This document shows, piece by piece, positions 6,750 through 17,229 of a stretch of 46,896 nt of DNA. The stretch is from an uncultured Hungatella sp. Its GTDB lineage: Bacteria; Bacillota; Clostridia; Lachnospirales; Lachnospiraceae. Below the pieces are notes generated by a model, which was given only the letters and a program-made list of their open reading frames with translations, had not been told where the DNA came from and searched no databases. A program made the translations under genes and the position numbers. The stretch spans positions 1 through 46,896 of the forward strand of contig CATLBO010000012.1 of NCBI GenBank assembly GCA_949879025.1, in the 5' to 3' direction. How positions within the stretch are numbered: the stretch's first letter is position 1; each line of letters opens with the position of its first letter.

Positions 6750-9700
6750 CTAAATAGCCGGTTCCGCCAGCTTCCCTATACTGCTTAGAATTTCTTCCGC
6801 CTTCACTATCATTTTCATGCTTTCCCGGTTTTTTGTATTTCTCTCCTGGTAAAGCAGTCCGGGATTTTCCCCAGTCCGTATCCGCAGCGCTCCCTGATAT
6901 TGAGAGATCAGCTGAGGAAGAGCTTCTGTATTCAATCTGGCTTTGGAATATAATGTCATGCGGATTTCCTGTCGGTTAATATTTACCTCTGTCATATACG
7001 CCTGATGAGCCAAAGCTTTCAAATATGCCACCTTTAAAAGATTCTCCACTGCCTTAGGCAGTTCCCCAAACCTGTCAATTAATTCATCTTGCATGTCCAT
7101 ATACTCTTCCTCATTCTCAATGGCAGAAATCCGTTTGTAGATATCCAGCTTCTGATATTCATTTTTAATGTATCCTGCCGGAATGTAGGCATTAATATCA
7201 CAGTCCACCACAGTCTGAAAATCTTCTTCTTCAGTCCTTTTGCCTTTCAAAGCCTGTACGGCCTGATTTAGCAGTTTGCAGTACAGATCATAACCTACAG
7301 CCTCCATGTGGCCATGCTGCTCCGCTCCCAGGACATTGCCTGCTCCTCTGATCTCCAGGTCACGCATGGCAATCTTAATGCCAGAGCCCAGTTCTGTAAA
7401 TTCCCTTATGGCTTGAAGCCGCTTTTCCGCCTCCTCTTTAAGCATCTTATCTCTCTTGTACATTAAGAACGCATAAGACACCCGATTCGACCGCCCTACC
7501 CGTCCCCGCAGCTGATACAGCTGGGATAGACCCATGCGGTCTGCATCATGGATGATCATAGTGTTGGCATTGGGAATATCCAGCCCGGTTTCAATAATGG
7601 TTGTTGATACCAGCACGTCAATATCCCCATTGACAAAATCAAACATAATTTTTTCAAGCTGACGCTCATTCATCTGTCCATGGGCAAATACCACCACAGC
7701 GCCAGGCACCAGCTGAGCCACATGGCCTGCCACCTCGTCAATGTCATGAACCCGGTTATAGACATAGTATACCTGCCCATTTCTGGCCAGTTCCCGGTTA
7801 ATGGCCTCTCTTACCATCTCGTCATTGTACTCCATCACGTAGGTCTGAATCGGCACCCTGTCTACCGGCGGCTCCTCCAGCACGCTCATATCCCGGATTC
7901 CCACCAGACTCATATGAAGCGTTCTTGGAATCGGCGTCGCAGTCAGGGTCAGCACATCAATGTTCTCTTTCAGCTGCTTTATCTTCTCCTTATGCGCCAC
8001 CCCAAACCGCTGCTCCTCGTCAATAATAAGCAGGCCCAGATCTTTAAACGCAACATCCTTTGAAAGCACCCGGTGAGTGCCTATGATCACATCCACCAGC
8101 CCCTTTTTTAAGTCTGTCAACGTCTTTTTCTGTTCTGCACTGCTTCGGAACCGGGACATCAAATCCACTCTCACCGGAAAATCCTTCATCCTCTGAACAA
8201 AAGTATTGTAATGCTGCTGGGCCAAAATGGTGGTGGGAACCAGATAGACTACCTGTTTGCTGTCTTGGATGGCCTTAAATGCAGCCCGCAGGGCAATCTC
8301 CGTCTTTCCATACCCCACATCACCGCATATAAGCCTATCCATAATCTTCCGGCTTTCCATATCCTTTTTGGTAGCCTCAATGGCGTCCATCTGATCGTCT
8401 GTCTCTTCATATGGAAACAGTTCCTCAAATTCACGCTGCCACACCGAGTCCTCGCTGTACTGAAATCCTGCCGTCTCCTGCCTGGCTGCATACAGCTCCA
8501 CCAGCTCTTTGGCAATCTGTTTAACCGCTCCCTTAACCTTGGCTTTCGTCTTTTTCCACTGTTCCCCGCCTAGTTTGTTTAACTTGGGAGCTTTCGCATC
8601 TGCACCTGCATATTTCTGAATTCCGTCCAGCCTGGTAGCCAGAAGGTACAGGTTCCCACCATCTGCATATTCAATCTTTAAATAATCTTTTACAATGTGA
8701 TCCTGCTGGATTTTCTCGATCCCCCGGTAAATGCCCAGGCCATGTTCCTCATGAACCACATAGTCTCCCACAGACAGTTCAGAAAAGCTTTGTATCTTTT
8801 TCCCCTCGTAGGAGGTCTGCTTCCGTCTCCGCCTCTTTCTGGCAGCACCGAACATATCACCTTCCGTAATGACCACAAACTTAATCTGGGGATACTCAAA
8901 TCCCCGATGAAGATTGCCATAAGTCACTAAAAGCTCCCCCGGCTTTACCTGGGGGCTTTCCTCCTCGGAAAAGAAGGCACTGAGCTCGTACTCTCTCAAG
9001 TCCCCTGCCAGGCGCTTCGCTCTGGTGTGGGAGCCGGATAGAAGCACCACCCGATATTTCTCTCGTTTCCACCGCTTTAAATCTTTAATCAAAAGTTCAA
9101 AGCCATTCTGATAGGAATTAATATTCCGGGCCTGGATGCCGTAGCGGTTCTCTGCCGTCATTCCGGAAAGTCTCTGTTCCAGTCCTGTTATCAAGACAGT
9201 GCGGGGGGTCTGAAGCCTGGCAAAAGTTTCTTTTACTGTGTACAGAAGACTGGTCTGTTCCGGCAGAAGATATCCTTTCTCCAGACGGTTAACCATGCTC
9301 TCCCGAAATTCCGCCTCCACAGTTTCTCCCTTCTCTTTCAGCCTGGCTGGCTCATCCAGGAAAATAGCGGTGGCATTTTCCTGAAAGTACTGCTGAAAGG
9401 ATACTGTATCCTGGCAGAAATACATGAGATAGCTGTCCATACCGCTGACGCTGTATCCCTGTTCCATCCCTTCAGTAAATTCCTTTACAATAGAACAGAG
9501 GCGGTGCGCTTCCTCGGTTTTCATCTGCTTCCTGAAAAGCTTCTCCTGCTTTAGTCCTGCTTCTTTTATACGCCGTATTCCATGTTCCAGATCCTTTCTC
9601 TTCAGCGCCTGCTCCGAGGCGGGATAGAGAACTGCCTCTTCCACCTGCTCCACAGAGCGCTGGCTTTCCAGATCAAAAGTTCTGATAGAGTCTACCTCAT

Positions 9701-10289
9701 CATCCCACAGTTCAATTCGAAACGGCAGTTCCTCCGTCAGGGGAAACACATCGATAATCCCGCCCCGTATGGAGAACTGCCCCATGCCGTCCACCTGAGC
9801 CATTCGCTCATACCCCAAATCCACCAGCAGCCGCTTCCATTTCTCCACATCAATGGTTTCCCCGGTCTTTACCGTAAGGATCTGTTCCTTTAAGTAGACG
9901 AGAGGAAGCAGATGGTCCATCAGCCCGTCCAAAGTTGTGACCACTACGCCCTCATTATCTTCTATTAGATGTTTCAGCACCTGCAGTCTCTGTTTGGTCA
10001 GCAGGTTGCCATGAATATCCGCAGTGTAAAACAAAAGATCTCTGGAAGGGTACAGATACACGTTGTTTCGAAAACATCTAAAATCCTCATAGAGCTCTTT
10101 TGCCCTGGAATCATCATAGGTCACCACCAGTTTCCATGGATAGCACTCCCCGGCTTCCTCTATTAAATGGACTTTCTGTGAATCCATGCAGCCGCTTATC
10201 TGAATTGGTCCCCTGCCCCGGTTTAAGTCTTGGTTCATTTCCTCATATTCCGCCAGTTCTGTCAGCGGATTCGCAAATACCCTGCTCAT
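6750..10289 (-). CDS. mfd: Transcription-repair coupling factor
   Basis: Mfd displaces RNA polymerase stalled at DNA lesions and recruits UvrA for nucleotide excision repair. 1179 aa, full length. The N-terminal UvrB-like region contains [16 protein letters not shown] (about 165-185). The RNA-polymerase-interaction domain begins [19 protein letters not shown] (about 505). The translocase has Walker [27 protein letters not shown] and QLRGRVGRS. The C-terminal TRCF domain includes [20 protein letters not shown]. The ATG at 10289 (MSRVFANPL) follows GGGGAAG; a TTG 36 nt upstream has no better site. The stop of pth is 53 nt upstream, so pth-mfd are one transcription unit, an order conserved in many Firmicutes. 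Confidence 0.97.
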   Translation of the reverse strand: MSRVFANPLTELAEYEEMNQDLNRGRGPIQISGCMDSQKVHLIEEAGECYPWKLVVTYDDSRAKELYEDFRCFRNNVYLYPSRDLLFYTADIHGNLLTKQRLQVLKHLIEDNEGVVVTTLDGLMDHLLPLVYLKEQILTVKTGETIDVEKWKRLLVDLGYERMAQVDGMGQFSIRGGIIDVFPLTEELPFRIELWDDEVDSIRTFDLESQRSVEQVEEAVLYPASEQALKRKDLEHGIRRIKEAGLKQEKLFRKQMKTEEAHRLCSIVKEFTEGMEQGYSVSGMDSYLMYFCQDTVSFQQYFQENATAIFLDEPARLKEKGETVEAEFRESMVNRLEKGYLLPEQTSLLYTVKETFARLQTPRTVLITGLEQRLSGMTAENRYGIQARNINSYQNGFELLIKDLKRWKREKYRVVLLSGSHTRAKRLAGDLREYELSAFFSEEESPQVKPGELLVTYGNLHRGFEYPQIKFVVITEGDMFGAARKRRRRKQTSYEGKKIQSFSELSVGDYVVHEEHGLGIYRGIEKIQQDHIVKDYLKIEYADGGNLYLLATRLDGIQKYAGADAKAPKLNKLGGEQWKKTKAKVKGAVKQIAKELVELYAARQETAGFQYSEDSVWQREFEELFPYEETDDQMDAIEATKKDMESRKIMDRLICGDVGYGKTEIALRAAFKAIQDSKQVVYLVPTTILAQQHYNTFVQRMKDFPVRVDLMSRFRSSAEQKKTLTDLKKGLVDVIIGTHRVLSKDVAFKDLGLLIIDEEQRFGVAHKEKIKQLKENIDVLTLTATPIPRTLHMSLVGIRDMSVLEEPPVDRVPIQTYVMEYNDEMVREAINRELARNGQVYYVYNRVHDIDEVAGHVAQLVPGAVVVFAHGQMNERQLEKIMFDFVNGDIDVLVSTTIIETGLDIPNANTMIIHDADRMGLSQLYQLRGRVGRSNRVSYAFLMYKRDKMLKEEAEKRLQAIREFTELGSGIKIAMRDLEIRGAGNVLGAEQHGHMEAVGYDLYCKLLNQAVQALKGKRTEEEDFQTVVDCDINAYIPAGYIKNEYQKLDIYKRISAIENEEEYMDMQDELIDRFGELPKAVENLLKVAYLKALAHQAYMTEVNINRQEIRMTLYSKARLNTEALPQLISQYQGALRIRTGENPGLLYQERNTKNRESMKMIVKAEEILSSIGKLAEPAI

Positions 10290-10342
10290 GTCTTCCCCTT
10301 TCCCGTTTCCCAGTTTCTGCGGCAATTGCCAAAATATAACTG

Positions 10343-10924
10343 TTATGATTCTTCTATTTTCCGCTTTCCATTAAAATGGTTCATAGCTTCATTGATGCCC
10401 TGTCCGATAATCATAGCCGCCGCATCCGCAGCGTCCCGAAAAGCTGTCTCCATCTGTTCCTGCTCTCCTTTCGAGAAACGGCTCAGCACGTAATCCGCCA
10501 GATCCATGCCCTTAGGCTTTTCCCCCACGCCCACTTTCACTCTTGGAAATTCCTGGGTTCCCAAGTGGGCAATCAGATTTTTTATTCCATTATGGCCTCC
10601 TGCGCTTCCTTTCCCCCGAATGCGGAGCTGCCCCGGCTCAAGGCTTACATCATCATATATTATCAGAATATGTTCTTGATCCGCCTTATAAAAATCCGCT
10701 GCCGCCCGGACACTCTCTCCGCTTAAATTCATAAACGTCTGGGGTTTCAGCAATACAACCTTCTGCCCCTCAAGCACGCCTCTCCCGCACAAGCCTTTAT
10801 GCTTTTTCTCATCCACGCATATGCCCATGCGGTCAGCCAGAATATCTATCACACAGAATCCCACATTATGTCTTGTATTTTCGTATTGTTTCCCCGGATT
10901 CCCCAGTCCTGCTATAATATACAT
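10343..10924 (-). CDS. pth: Peptidyl-tRNA hydrolase
   Basis: Releases peptides from prematurely dissociated peptidyl-tRNA so that the tRNA can be reused. About 193 aa. The fold starts MYIIAGLGNPGKQYENTRHN, including the catalytic histidine in TRHNVGF. Further motifs are PQTFMNLSGESV, the catalytic aspartate in IYDDVSLEPG and GSAGGHNGIKN. The ATG at 10924 is preceded by AAGGAG about 10 nt away; the in-frame upstream start would put this site inside the gene. It is co-oriented with mfd. A long imperfect hairpin sits in its leader (10975-11031). Confidence 0.96.
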   Translation of the reverse strand: MYIIAGLGNPGKQYENTRHNVGFCVIDILADRMGICVDEKKHKGLCGRGVLEGQKVVLLKPQTFMNLSGESVRAAADFYKADQEHILIIYDDVSLEPGQLRIRGKGSAGGHNGIKNLIAHLGTQEFPRVKVGVGEKPKGMDLADYVLSRFSKGEQEQMETAFRDAADAAAMIIGQGINEAMNHFNGKRKIEES

Positions 10925-10974
10925 TATTTTCTTACTCCTTATTCTCATTGCTGATGATTCTTTACAGCACTTTA

Positions 10975-11031
10975 AGCGTTAACAGAATTGCAGGCAGGGG
11001 GTATCATCTGTCTGTTAAATCTGCTAACGCT
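10975..11031 (-). other. Long imperfect hairpin in the pth leader
   Basis: AGCGTTA (10975-10981) is complementary to TAACGCT (11025-11031). Inside it AACAGA pairs with TCTGTT, separated on one side by an 8-nt bulge, with a C/T-rich apical loop. A weak -10 candidate (TATGAT, 11044-11049, minus) lies just upstream, so the hairpin would be at the 5' end of the pth-mfd transcript. Confidence 0.4.
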
Positions 11032-11096
11032 GATTTGGCTTTTATCATATCAGTTTTTAAGGCAGAAGTAAATAGCTCTAACATTCTGTTTTTCAC

Positions 11097-11126
11097 TTGA
11101 TTGTATGGCATAATTCATAGTATAAT
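11097..11126 (+). promoter_or_regulatory. Promoter for the flavoprotein gene
   Basis: TTGATT (11097-11102) and TATAAT (11121-11126) are separated by 18 nt. The start codon is 81 nt downstream. A small GCAAG/CTTGC hairpin (about 11158-11173) lies in the leader. Confidence 0.6.
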
Positions 11127-11206
11127 AAAATGTAGTGGTGTGTCCGCTGTTGGCGCATGCAAGTTTACTTGCTTTACATCTTATTTTAAATCAAAGGAGT
11201 GATTGA

Positions 11207-12625
11207 ATGAATCCATCCAGCCAGTTTGACGTCATCATTATCGGTGCCGGCCCGTCCGGCATTTTCTGTGCCTATGAACTGATTGCCAAAAATCCTGACC
11301 TGAAAATACTCATGATTGAAAAGGGACGGCCCATTGAAAAACGCACTTGCCCAAAGCGCACCACCAAGACCTGCGTTGGCTGCAAGCCCTGTTCTATAAC
11401 CACTGGTTTTGCAGGCGCAGGGGCATTTTCCGACGGAAAGCTTTCCCTGTCACCAGACGTAGGCGGCCATCTGCCGGATATTCTTGGCTATGACAAAGCA
11501 GTGGAACTGATTAAGGAGTCTGATGATATTTATCTGAAATTCGGTGCTGACACCAACGTATATGGTGTGGACAAGCAAAAAGAGATTGAGGAAATCCGCA
11601 GGAAAGCCATTAATGCCAACCTGAAGCTGATTGAGTGTCCCATCCGGCACCTTGGCACCGAGGAGGGATATAAAATCTACACCCGCCTTCAGGAACATCT
11701 TCTTGCCCAGGGTATTGAAATGAAATTTAATACTATGGTGGAAGACATTATAATAGAAGAAAACCATGCAAAAGGTGTGCTTACAGATAAAGGCGAGACC
11801 TGTTATGCCCCGGAAGTAGTAGCGGCTATTGGCCGGGAAGGGTCTGACTGGTTCAGCCAAATCTGTAAACGCCATGGCATTGAAACGGAAGTAGGCACTG
11901 TGGACATCGGCGTACGGGTGGAAGTCCGGGATGAAGTTATGGAATTCCTCAACCAAAATCTTTATGAGGCCAAGCTGGTATACTATACCCCCACCTTTGA
12001 TGACAAGGTCCGTACTTTCTGCACCAATCCCTCTGGAGAGGTGGCCACAGAATACTATGAAAACGGCCTGGCAGTAGTCAACGGCCATGCCTACAAATCA
12101 AAAGATTATAAGACCAGCAACACCAACTTTGCCTTGCTTGTGTCCAAAAACTTTACCAAGCCCTTTAAAACGCCCATTGAATACGGCAAACATATTGCGC
12201 AGTTAAGCAACATGCTGTGTGACGGGAAAATCATGGTTCAGACTTTCGGAGATTTCCAGAGAGGAAGACGAACTACGGAAGAGCGTCTATGCCGCAATAA
12301 CCTGATTCCTACATTAAAAGATGCTGTGCCAGGGGATCTTTCCCTGGTATTCCCTCACCGCATCATGGTAGACATCAAGGAAATGCTTCTGGCTCTTGAC
12401 AAGGTAACTCCTGGCATTGCCAGCGACGAAACCCTCCTGTATGGCGTGGAAGTGAAGTTCTATTCCAATAAAGTCGTTGTCAATGGAGACTTTGAAACCA
12501 GTATCTGCGGCCTAAGGGCAATCGGCGACGGCGCCTCCGTAACCAGGGGGCTTCAGCAGGCTTCTGCCAACGGCATCAGTGTGGCCAGGAGTATTCTGCA
12601 GTGCTGCAAAGGAAAGATATCTTAA
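11207..12625 (+). CDS. FAD-dependent dehydrogenase/oxidoreductase (COG2509 type)
   Basis: 472-aa soluble flavoprotein of an uncharacterised but widespread family. The N-terminal dinucleotide-binding motif is DVIIIGAGPSGIFCAYEL followed by the conserved acidic/basic strand MIEKGRPIEKR. A cysteine cluster CPKRTTKTCVGCKPC (about 50-64) precedes GFAGAGAFSDGKLSLS, which is diagnostic for this group. The C-terminal FAD-contact segment is GLRAIGDGASVTRGLQQASANG. The substrate is unknown. The cysteines might serve redox or Fe-S roles, which is only a suggestion. The start ATGAATCC follows AAAGGAGTG. The next gene starts 22 nt after its stop and is probably co-transcribed. Confidence 0.88.
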   Translation: MNPSSQFDVIIIGAGPSGIFCAYELIAKNPDLKILMIEKGRPIEKRTCPKRTTKTCVGCKPCSITTGFAGAGAFSDGKLSLSPDVGGHLPDILGYDKAVELIKESDDIYLKFGADTNVYGVDKQKEIEEIRRKAINANLKLIECPIRHLGTEEGYKIYTRLQEHLLAQGIEMKFNTMVEDIIIEENHAKGVLTDKGETCYAPEVVAAIGREGSDWFSQICKRHGIETEVGTVDIGVRVEVRDEVMEFLNQNLYEAKLVYYTPTFDDKVRTFCTNPSGEVATEYYENGLAVVNGHAYKSKDYKTSNTNFALLVSKNFTKPFKTPIEYGKHIAQLSNMLCDGKIMVQTFGDFQRGRRTTEERLCRNNLIPTLKDAVPGDLSLVFPHRIMVDIKEMLLALDKVTPGIASDETLLYGVEVKFYSNKVVVNGDFETSICGLRAIGDGASVTRGLQQASANGISVARSILQCCKGKIS

Positions 12626-12647
12626 TATTATATGGAGGAAAACTCTC

Positions 12648-13574
12648 ATGACAATTGCAGTTACCATGACGAAACTGCTGGTTACCATTGCAGTAGGATT
12701 CTATTTGAACAAAAAAGACATATTAGACATAGGAACCTGCAAAAAGCTTTCCTCTATGATTGTAAACTTTACCTCCCCGCTGTTGATTATCAGTTCTGCG
12801 GGCCAAGTATCTGCAGACAGCCAGGGAGATATTATTCTCTTGCTGGCTTCAGGACTTGTATTGTATGCCGCTCTTCCATGGATTTCCGCAGCTATAATCC
12901 GGCTGATTCATGTACCTTCAGACTGCCAGGGAACCTATCGTTCCATGCTGATGCATGCCAATGTTGCATTTATGGGCTATCCTGTAGTTCAGGCGCTGTA
13001 CGGGGAATCTTCTATATTTTATACTACAATTTTCAATCTGGGGTTTAACCTGCTTATCTATACTTACACCATGTTCCTGTTTGACAGGGATGCAGGCCGT
13101 ATATCCCGGTTTGAGCCCAGGCGTCTTTTAAACGCCGGAACTGCAGCAGCCGTCCTGGCCCTTATTATCCCGTTTTCCGGAATTGCTCTCCCTGATATGC
13201 TCCAGCAGCCCTGCAGTTTTATCGGAAATGTAACTACGCCATTGTCTATGCTTATCATTGGCAGCAATATGGCCAGCTATCCTCTTCACGATATTTTCAG
13301 TGAAGGGAAAATCTATGCAGTAACCATTATCCGCCTGCTTGTTATGCCTCTGCTTACTGCATTATACATGAGTTTCTTTACAGATAACTCTCTTCTTATC
13401 TGCATGACGGCTATGACCATCGGCATGCCTGTGGCGTCCATGGTCGCCATGGCCAGCAGCCGGTACGAAAAACAGGGGCGCATTGCTTCCATCAGCGTTG
13501 TTCTCTCGACCTTGTGCTCCATGGCTACTATCCCAATCCTGGCTGCAATTTTTAAATTGTGGTTTGGAGTTTAA
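12648..13574 (+). CDS. AEC-family (auxin efflux carrier-like) transporter
   Basis: Integral membrane permease of about 308 aa with roughly ten hydrophobic segments in two halves, typical of the AEC/BASS-like fold. Bacterial members export or import small carboxylates such as malate; the substrate here cannot be read. The start at 12648 (MTIAVTMTKLLVTIAVG) follows GGAGG at 12634-12638; an in-frame extension to 12579 would overlap the flavoprotein gene by 47 nt and lacks a ribosome site. The C-terminal half contains the conserved pattern LIIGSNMASYPL and MTIGMPVASMVA. It follows the flavoprotein gene directly, and a strong terminator comes right after it. Confidence 0.9.
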   Translation: MTIAVTMTKLLVTIAVGFYLNKKDILDIGTCKKLSSMIVNFTSPLLIISSAGQVSADSQGDIILLLASGLVLYAALPWISAAIIRLIHVPSDCQGTYRSMLMHANVAFMGYPVVQALYGESSIFYTTIFNLGFNLLIYTYTMFLFDRDAGRISRFEPRRLLNAGTAAAVLALIIPFSGIALPDMLQQPCSFIGNVTTPLSMLIIGSNMASYPLHDIFSEGKIYAVTIIRLLVMPLLTALYMSFFTDNSLLICMTAMTIGMPVASMVAMASSRYEKQGRIASISVVLSTLCSMATIPILAAIFKLWFGV

Positions 13575-13590
13575 CGTATGAATGATTCTG

Positions 13591-13629
13591 ACAGCAAAAT
13601 CGGCGGCTATTGGCCGCCGTTTTTGCTGT
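13591..13629 (+). terminator. Terminator of the flavoprotein-AEC operon
   Basis: ACAGCAAAA-t-CGGCGGC and GCCGCCG-t-TTTTGCTGT pair around a short loop. The T-rich arm provides the tract after the GC core. Confidence 0.85.
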
Positions 13630-13785
13630 TCCCTATTTGAAAATATCCAATGATTATGGCTGGCCTGCGCATAGATACGCTGTACGCAGACTGCGGGAAT
13701 GCGGTTCTGCATTCCATGTGTATCCCCCTGGATGGCACGGGAACCTCTCTGTATTCATGGTCAGGCCACAAAGACAGTATAAGGG
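13630..13785. other. Non-coding spacer downstream of spoVG
   Basis: No gene is supported here. On the minus strand GGAATGC pairs with GCATTCC (about 13696-13715), which could end the glg-spoVG transcript, although no T tract follows. Confidence 0.4.
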
Positions 13786-14061
13786 TTACTGTGCTGCTTC
13801 GCTTTCCAGGGTGGTACTCTCATACTTGTCAAGAATCACTCTCTGAATCATATCCCTGGTTTCGGAATTAATCGGATGGGCAATATCTCTGTATTCCCCG
13901 TCCGCCGCTTTCCGGCTTGGCATTGCTATAAACAGTCCTTTTTCTCCTTCAATCACTTTAATATCATGAATTACAAATTCATTATCCAGCGTGATTGAAA
14001 CAATGGCTTTCATTTTTCCCTCTTTCTCAATTCTTCTTACTCTTACATCTGTAATTTGCAT
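13786..14061 (-). CDS. spoVG: Septation/sporulation regulator SpoVG
   Basis: Small nucleic-acid-binding protein, 91 aa, affecting sporulation (asymmetric septation) in Bacillus and gene expression more broadly in Firmicutes. The whole chain matches the family: [11 protein letters not shown], then [32 protein letters not shown] and [13 protein letters not shown]. The ATG follows AGAGGGG. The gene is 48 nt downstream of glgD with no visible terminator, so it may be part of the glg transcript. In Bacillus it lies beside glmU and near pth-mfd, and here it lies between glgD and (about 3 kb away) pth-mfd. Confidence 0.97.
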   Translation of the reverse strand: MQITDVRVRRIEKEGKMKAIVSITLDNEFVIHDIKVIEGEKGLFIAMPSRKAADGEYRDIAHPINSETRDMIQRVILDKYESTTLESEAAQ

Positions 14062-14109
14062 CCTGTTCCCCTCTCTGTTTCTCCTCTGTAACGATGAAAC
14101 AATTGAAAC

Positions 14110-15231
14110 CTATAACGTATAGCGCTCATTCTTTTCTACAACAATTTTAACATTATCTGGAGTACCAATATAGGTAGTATTAGCACGTATGGTATCGCGG
14201 CTTTCCACGATGCAGTTTTCAATTACCGTATTATCCCCGATGTAAACATCATTTAAGATAATAGAATTCTTGATCACGCAGTTATTTCCAACATAAACCT
14301 GTTTAAACAGCACGGAACTGTCCACCACTCCGTTGATAATGGTTCCGCTGGCTACCAGGCTGTTTTTCACATCTGCGCCGGGGTTATACTTGGCTGGCGG
14401 AAGATCGCCGACCTTGGAGTAAACCTCCGGATACTGACGGAAGAAGTAATCCCTTACTTCCGGCTTTAAAAAATCCATATTTGTTGTATAGTAAGACTCT
14501 ACAGAGGCAATGTTGCTCCAATAAGTCCCCAGCTCATACGCATAGATTCTTTTAATGTTTTTATAACGTACTAAAATGTCATTGACAAAGTCATACCTGT
14601 CTTCCTGTGCGCAGCGCTCCAGAAGTTCAATCAACTGACGGCGGCGGATAATGTATATTCCGCAGGAAATTGTATTGGACTCAGCCACCATGGGCTTTTC
14701 CTGGAAATCCATAATGCGGCCGTCATCATTAATTCCCAGAACTCCGAATCTGGTCACATCCGCATCCGCTGGCATGGTCTTGCACACTACCGTAATATCG
14801 GCCTTCTTCTCAATATGGTATTCCAGCACCTTGCTGTAATCAAGCTTGTAAATACAGTCGCCGGAAGTAATCACCACATAAGGTTCATGGCTGTCTTTCA
14901 AAAATGTCAGATTCTGGTACAAAGCGTCAGCCGTGCCCCGGTACCAGTCATTGTGTTCTGCTGTAATCGTCGGTGTAAATACAAACAGTCCTCCCTGCTT
15001 TCTTCCAAAATCCCACCATTTGGAGGAATTCAGATGTTCGTTCAGTGAGCGGGAATTGTACTGGGTAAACACTGCTACGCTCTGAACATGGGAATTTGAC
15101 ATGTTACTCAAAACAAAATCAATGCTGCGGTAGCTTCCGGCAATTGGCATAGCCGCTATGGCCCGCTTATTGGATAACTCCCGCATTCTTTTGCTGTTGC
15201 CGCCTGCTAAAACGATACCGATCGCTCTCAT
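14110..15231 (-). CDS. glgD: Glucose-1-phosphate adenylyltransferase subunit GlgD
   Basis: 373-aa second subunit of ADP-glucose pyrophosphorylase, the committed step of bacterial glycogen synthesis. It has the nucleotidyltransferase fold but the nucleotide loop reads [17 protein letters not shown], differing from the catalytic GGxGxRLxxLT of GlgC. Firmicute GlgD subunits are generally regulatory or weakly active, boosting GlgC. The C-terminal part (about 280-365) is a left-handed beta-helix with hexapeptide-like repeats ([24 protein letters not shown]). It starts at ATGAGAGCGATC, overlapping the glgC stop by 4 nt (ATGA), so the two are translationally coupled. Confidence 0.95.
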   Translation of the reverse strand: MRAIGIVLAGGNSKRMRELSNKRAIAAMPIAGSYRSIDFVLSNMSNSHVQSVAVFTQYNSRSLNEHLNSSKWWDFGRKQGGLFVFTPTITAEHNDWYRGTADALYQNLTFLKDSHEPYVVITSGDCIYKLDYSKVLEYHIEKKADITVVCKTMPADADVTRFGVLGINDDGRIMDFQEKPMVAESNTISCGIYIIRRRQLIELLERCAQEDRYDFVNDILVRYKNIKRIYAYELGTYWSNIASVESYYTTNMDFLKPEVRDYFFRQYPEVYSKVGDLPPAKYNPGADVKNSLVASGTIINGVVDSSVLFKQVYVGNNCVIKNSIILNDVYIGDNTVIENCIVESRDTIRANTTYIGTPDNVKIVVEKNERYTL

Positions 15232-16502
15232 TTTGCGCCACCTGCCTTCATAATGTAGTCTCCGCCGGCCAATAAGCCTTCTGGGTAATCTTCTGATGTG
15301 GTCTGGCCGGAGATCGCCGTGTTCTTGCCTACTTTTACATTGTCAGGAATCACGCTGCGCTCACCAACGGTAACTAAATCGGACTGATATACCTTGGGAT
15401 CGTATTTGTTGGGTGCAACCTCGCCTACCCCCAGCTCTACATTGCTGCCGATAACCACATCCTCGGCAATGATGGCTTTCTTAAGAATGCTGTTCTCGCC
15501 GATGACACTGCCTCTCATAATAATGGAATCCCGGATCACGGTTCCCTTGCCGATAGTTACACCGGCGCCGATAACGGAATTGCTCACTTTGCCGTAGATC
15601 TCCGTGCCTTCACCGATGATGCTTCTCTCAATGACTGCATCTGCAGCAATAAACTGAGGCGGTATGATATCGCTTTTTGTATAAATCTTCCAGTATTCTT
15701 CATAAAGATTGAATTCCGGAATAATATCAATCAGTTCCATGTTGGCTTCCCAGTAAGAACTTAGGGTTCCAACATCTTTCCAATAGCCGTTGTACTCATA
15801 GGCAAAAATCCTCTGCCCCTTCTCATGGCAGTATGGGATTACGTGCTTGCCGAAATCGCAGCTGGGAACTTCAGCCAGCTGAACCAGGGCCTCTTTTAAA
15901 ACCTTCCAGCTGAATATATAAATACCCATAGATGCCAGGTTGCTTCTCGGGTTAGCCGGCTTCTCCTCAAATTCCGTAATCCTGTTTGTGTCATCTGTAA
16001 TCACAATACCAAACCGGCTGGCTTCCTCAATAGGAACAGGCATGGCAGCAATGGTGACATCTGCGTTATTTGCCTTGTGATACTCCAGCATAACTTCGTA
16101 ATCCATCTTGTAAATATGGTCGCCGGACAGGATCAAAACGTATTCCGGATTGTACTGCTCCATATACTCCATATTCTGGTAAATGGCATTGGCCGTTCCG
16201 GTGTACCAGTCGCTGCCTTTGCTCTTCTCGTATGGAGGGAGCACGGTAACTCCGCCTACGTTCCGATCAAGATCCCACGGAATGCCGATTCCGATGTGGG
16301 TGTTCAGTCGTAATGGCTGGTACTGGGTCAATACGCCTACGGTATCGACGCCGGAATTGATACAGTTGCTTAAGGGAAAATCAATAATTCTGTATTTTCC
16401 GCCGAAAGATACTGCTGGTTTTGCAACTTTTTGGGTTAAGACTCCAAGACGGCTGCCTTGTCCCCCCGCCAAAAGCATGGCGATCATCTCTTTCTTGATC
16501 AC
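15228..16502 (-). CDS. glgC: Glucose-1-phosphate adenylyltransferase catalytic subunit GlgC
   Basis: 424 aa. Makes ADP-glucose from ATP and glucose-1-phosphate for glycogen. Signature nucleotide loop [37 protein letters not shown] at the N-terminus (given by its parts [11 protein letters not shown] and [15 protein letters not shown]), sugar-phosphate contacts [11 protein letters not shown] and [10 protein letters not shown], and a C-terminal hexapeptide beta-helix (about 295-390). GTG at 16502 is the preferred start because AGAGGTG lies 5 nt before it. The gene heads glgC-glgD(-spoVG), but no glycogen synthase or branching enzyme is in the window. A promoter with an extended -10 about 480 nt upstream implies an unusually long leader. 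Confidence 0.96.
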   Translation of the reverse strand: MIKKEMIAMLLAGGQGSRLGVLTQKVAKPAVSFGGKYRIIDFPLSNCINSGVDTVGVLTQYQPLRLNTHIGIGIPWDLDRNVGGVTVLPPYEKSKGSDWYTGTANAIYQNMEYMEQYNPEYVLILSGDHIYKMDYEVMLEYHKANNADVTIAAMPVPIEEASRFGIVITDDTNRITEFEEKPANPRSNLASMGIYIFSWKVLKEALVQLAEVPSCDFGKHVIPYCHEKGQRIFAYEYNGYWKDVGTLSSYWEANMELIDIIPEFNLYEEYWKIYTKSDIIPPQFIAADAVIERSIIGEGTEIYGKVSNSVIGAGVTIGKGTVIRDSIIMRGSVIGENSILKKAIIAEDVVIGSNVELGVGEVAPNKYDPKVYQSDLVTVGERSVIPDNVKVGKNTAISGQTTSEDYPEGLLAGGDYIMKAGGAK

Positions 16503-16979
16503 ATTATCACCTCTTGCTGTGTATTTTTCTGTGGTGCAGTGGCCTGGGGCGGGCAGGGAAGCGGTAGGCGGACGGGCCGGATGTGTGTTTAGCTATGCGA
16601 GTCTGATAATTCAAAGGCCGAATGCGCTTAAGGCTTCGCTTGCGCTTGGGGCATGGGCTGGGACGTGAATCTGTAGATATGAACGGCTTTCACCGGCAAG
16701 GGAACGCCGGAATCTTAAGCCGGAACCGCTGCTCTTCACTGCCGGCTTGTGAGACCGAAAGGAAGACAGAAGGCGGGATAAGAGGGTTGTTGCAGTTACC
16801 TCCCTTTCCCTTTCAGGGGCGGCTGCCCTGGAAGGGTCCGCTTTTTTACCTTTTTTACGGACTCGCCGGCGCTTTCTCGTTGTCTTGCCCCGGCTCGGCC
16901 ACGTACCGTGCCCTATAAAATAAAACGCAGCCAAGACCGGCTTTTGTTTTATTTCGCACTGCTCATTGCTTACATGGAC
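16503..16979 (-). other. Long GC-rich leader upstream of glgC
   Basis: About 470 nt lie between the predicted promoter and the glgC start. No credible gene is present on either strand. Composition is GC-rich and word-repetitive, with several GCCGG/CCGGC elements able to pair (about 16690-16745), an A-rich strip (minus, around 16838-16857) and a GGCTTCGC...CTTGGGG block (16632-16650) that resembles one in the gdpP leader. It may be a regulatory leader or an inserted intergenic repeat. Confidence 0.45.
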
Positions 16980-17008
16980 ATTATACCACACATTTTAGAA
17001 ATAGTGAA
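16980..17008 (-). promoter_or_regulatory. Extended -10 promoter for glgC-glgD
   Basis: Minus strand: TTCACT (17003-17008), 17-nt spacer, then TGGTATAAT (16980-16988), an extended -10. The next minus-strand gene is glgC. Confidence 0.55.
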
Positions 17009-17153
17009 TAAATTCTTATGGTATTCATGGTTTTTTTTATGCATTTTCCGACACTTTCCGGCAAAAAAATTTTTCTTTCCTTTTCAATAGATTCTGCGTC
17101 TGAAAACTTGTGCCTTCTCTATTTAAAAAGAACTAAATTGAAAAGGGAAAGCC

Positions 17154-17182
17154 TTGAATCCATGCAAAAAATACAGTATAAT
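17154..17182 (+). promoter_or_regulatory. Sigma-A-type promoter for asnS
   Basis: TTGAAT (17154-17159) and a perfect TATAAT (17177-17182) are separated by 17 nt. The start codon is 48 nt after the -10. There is no room for a T-box leader between promoter and gene. Confidence 0.75.
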
Positions 17183-17229
17183 CGACGTAGTTCTGTTTAT
17201 ATTGAAAGGGAAAAGGAGATTTATTTGAT

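Noticed and set aside
11450-12088. 212-codon minus-strand frame inside the flavoprotein gene
   Set aside because: Antisense shadow of a firmly identified gene, without a ribosome site or family resemblance.
16611-16991. Open frame of 126 codons on the minus strand in the glgC leader
   Set aside because: Very basic, low-complexity translation rich in Arg/Ser/Lys, no ribosome site, start overlapping the predicted promoter -10. Probably a by-product of GC-rich repetitive sequence.
17183-17229. T-box or other tRNA-sensing leader for asnS
   Set aside because: The promoter is only about 50 nt from the start codon, leaving no space for a T-box.
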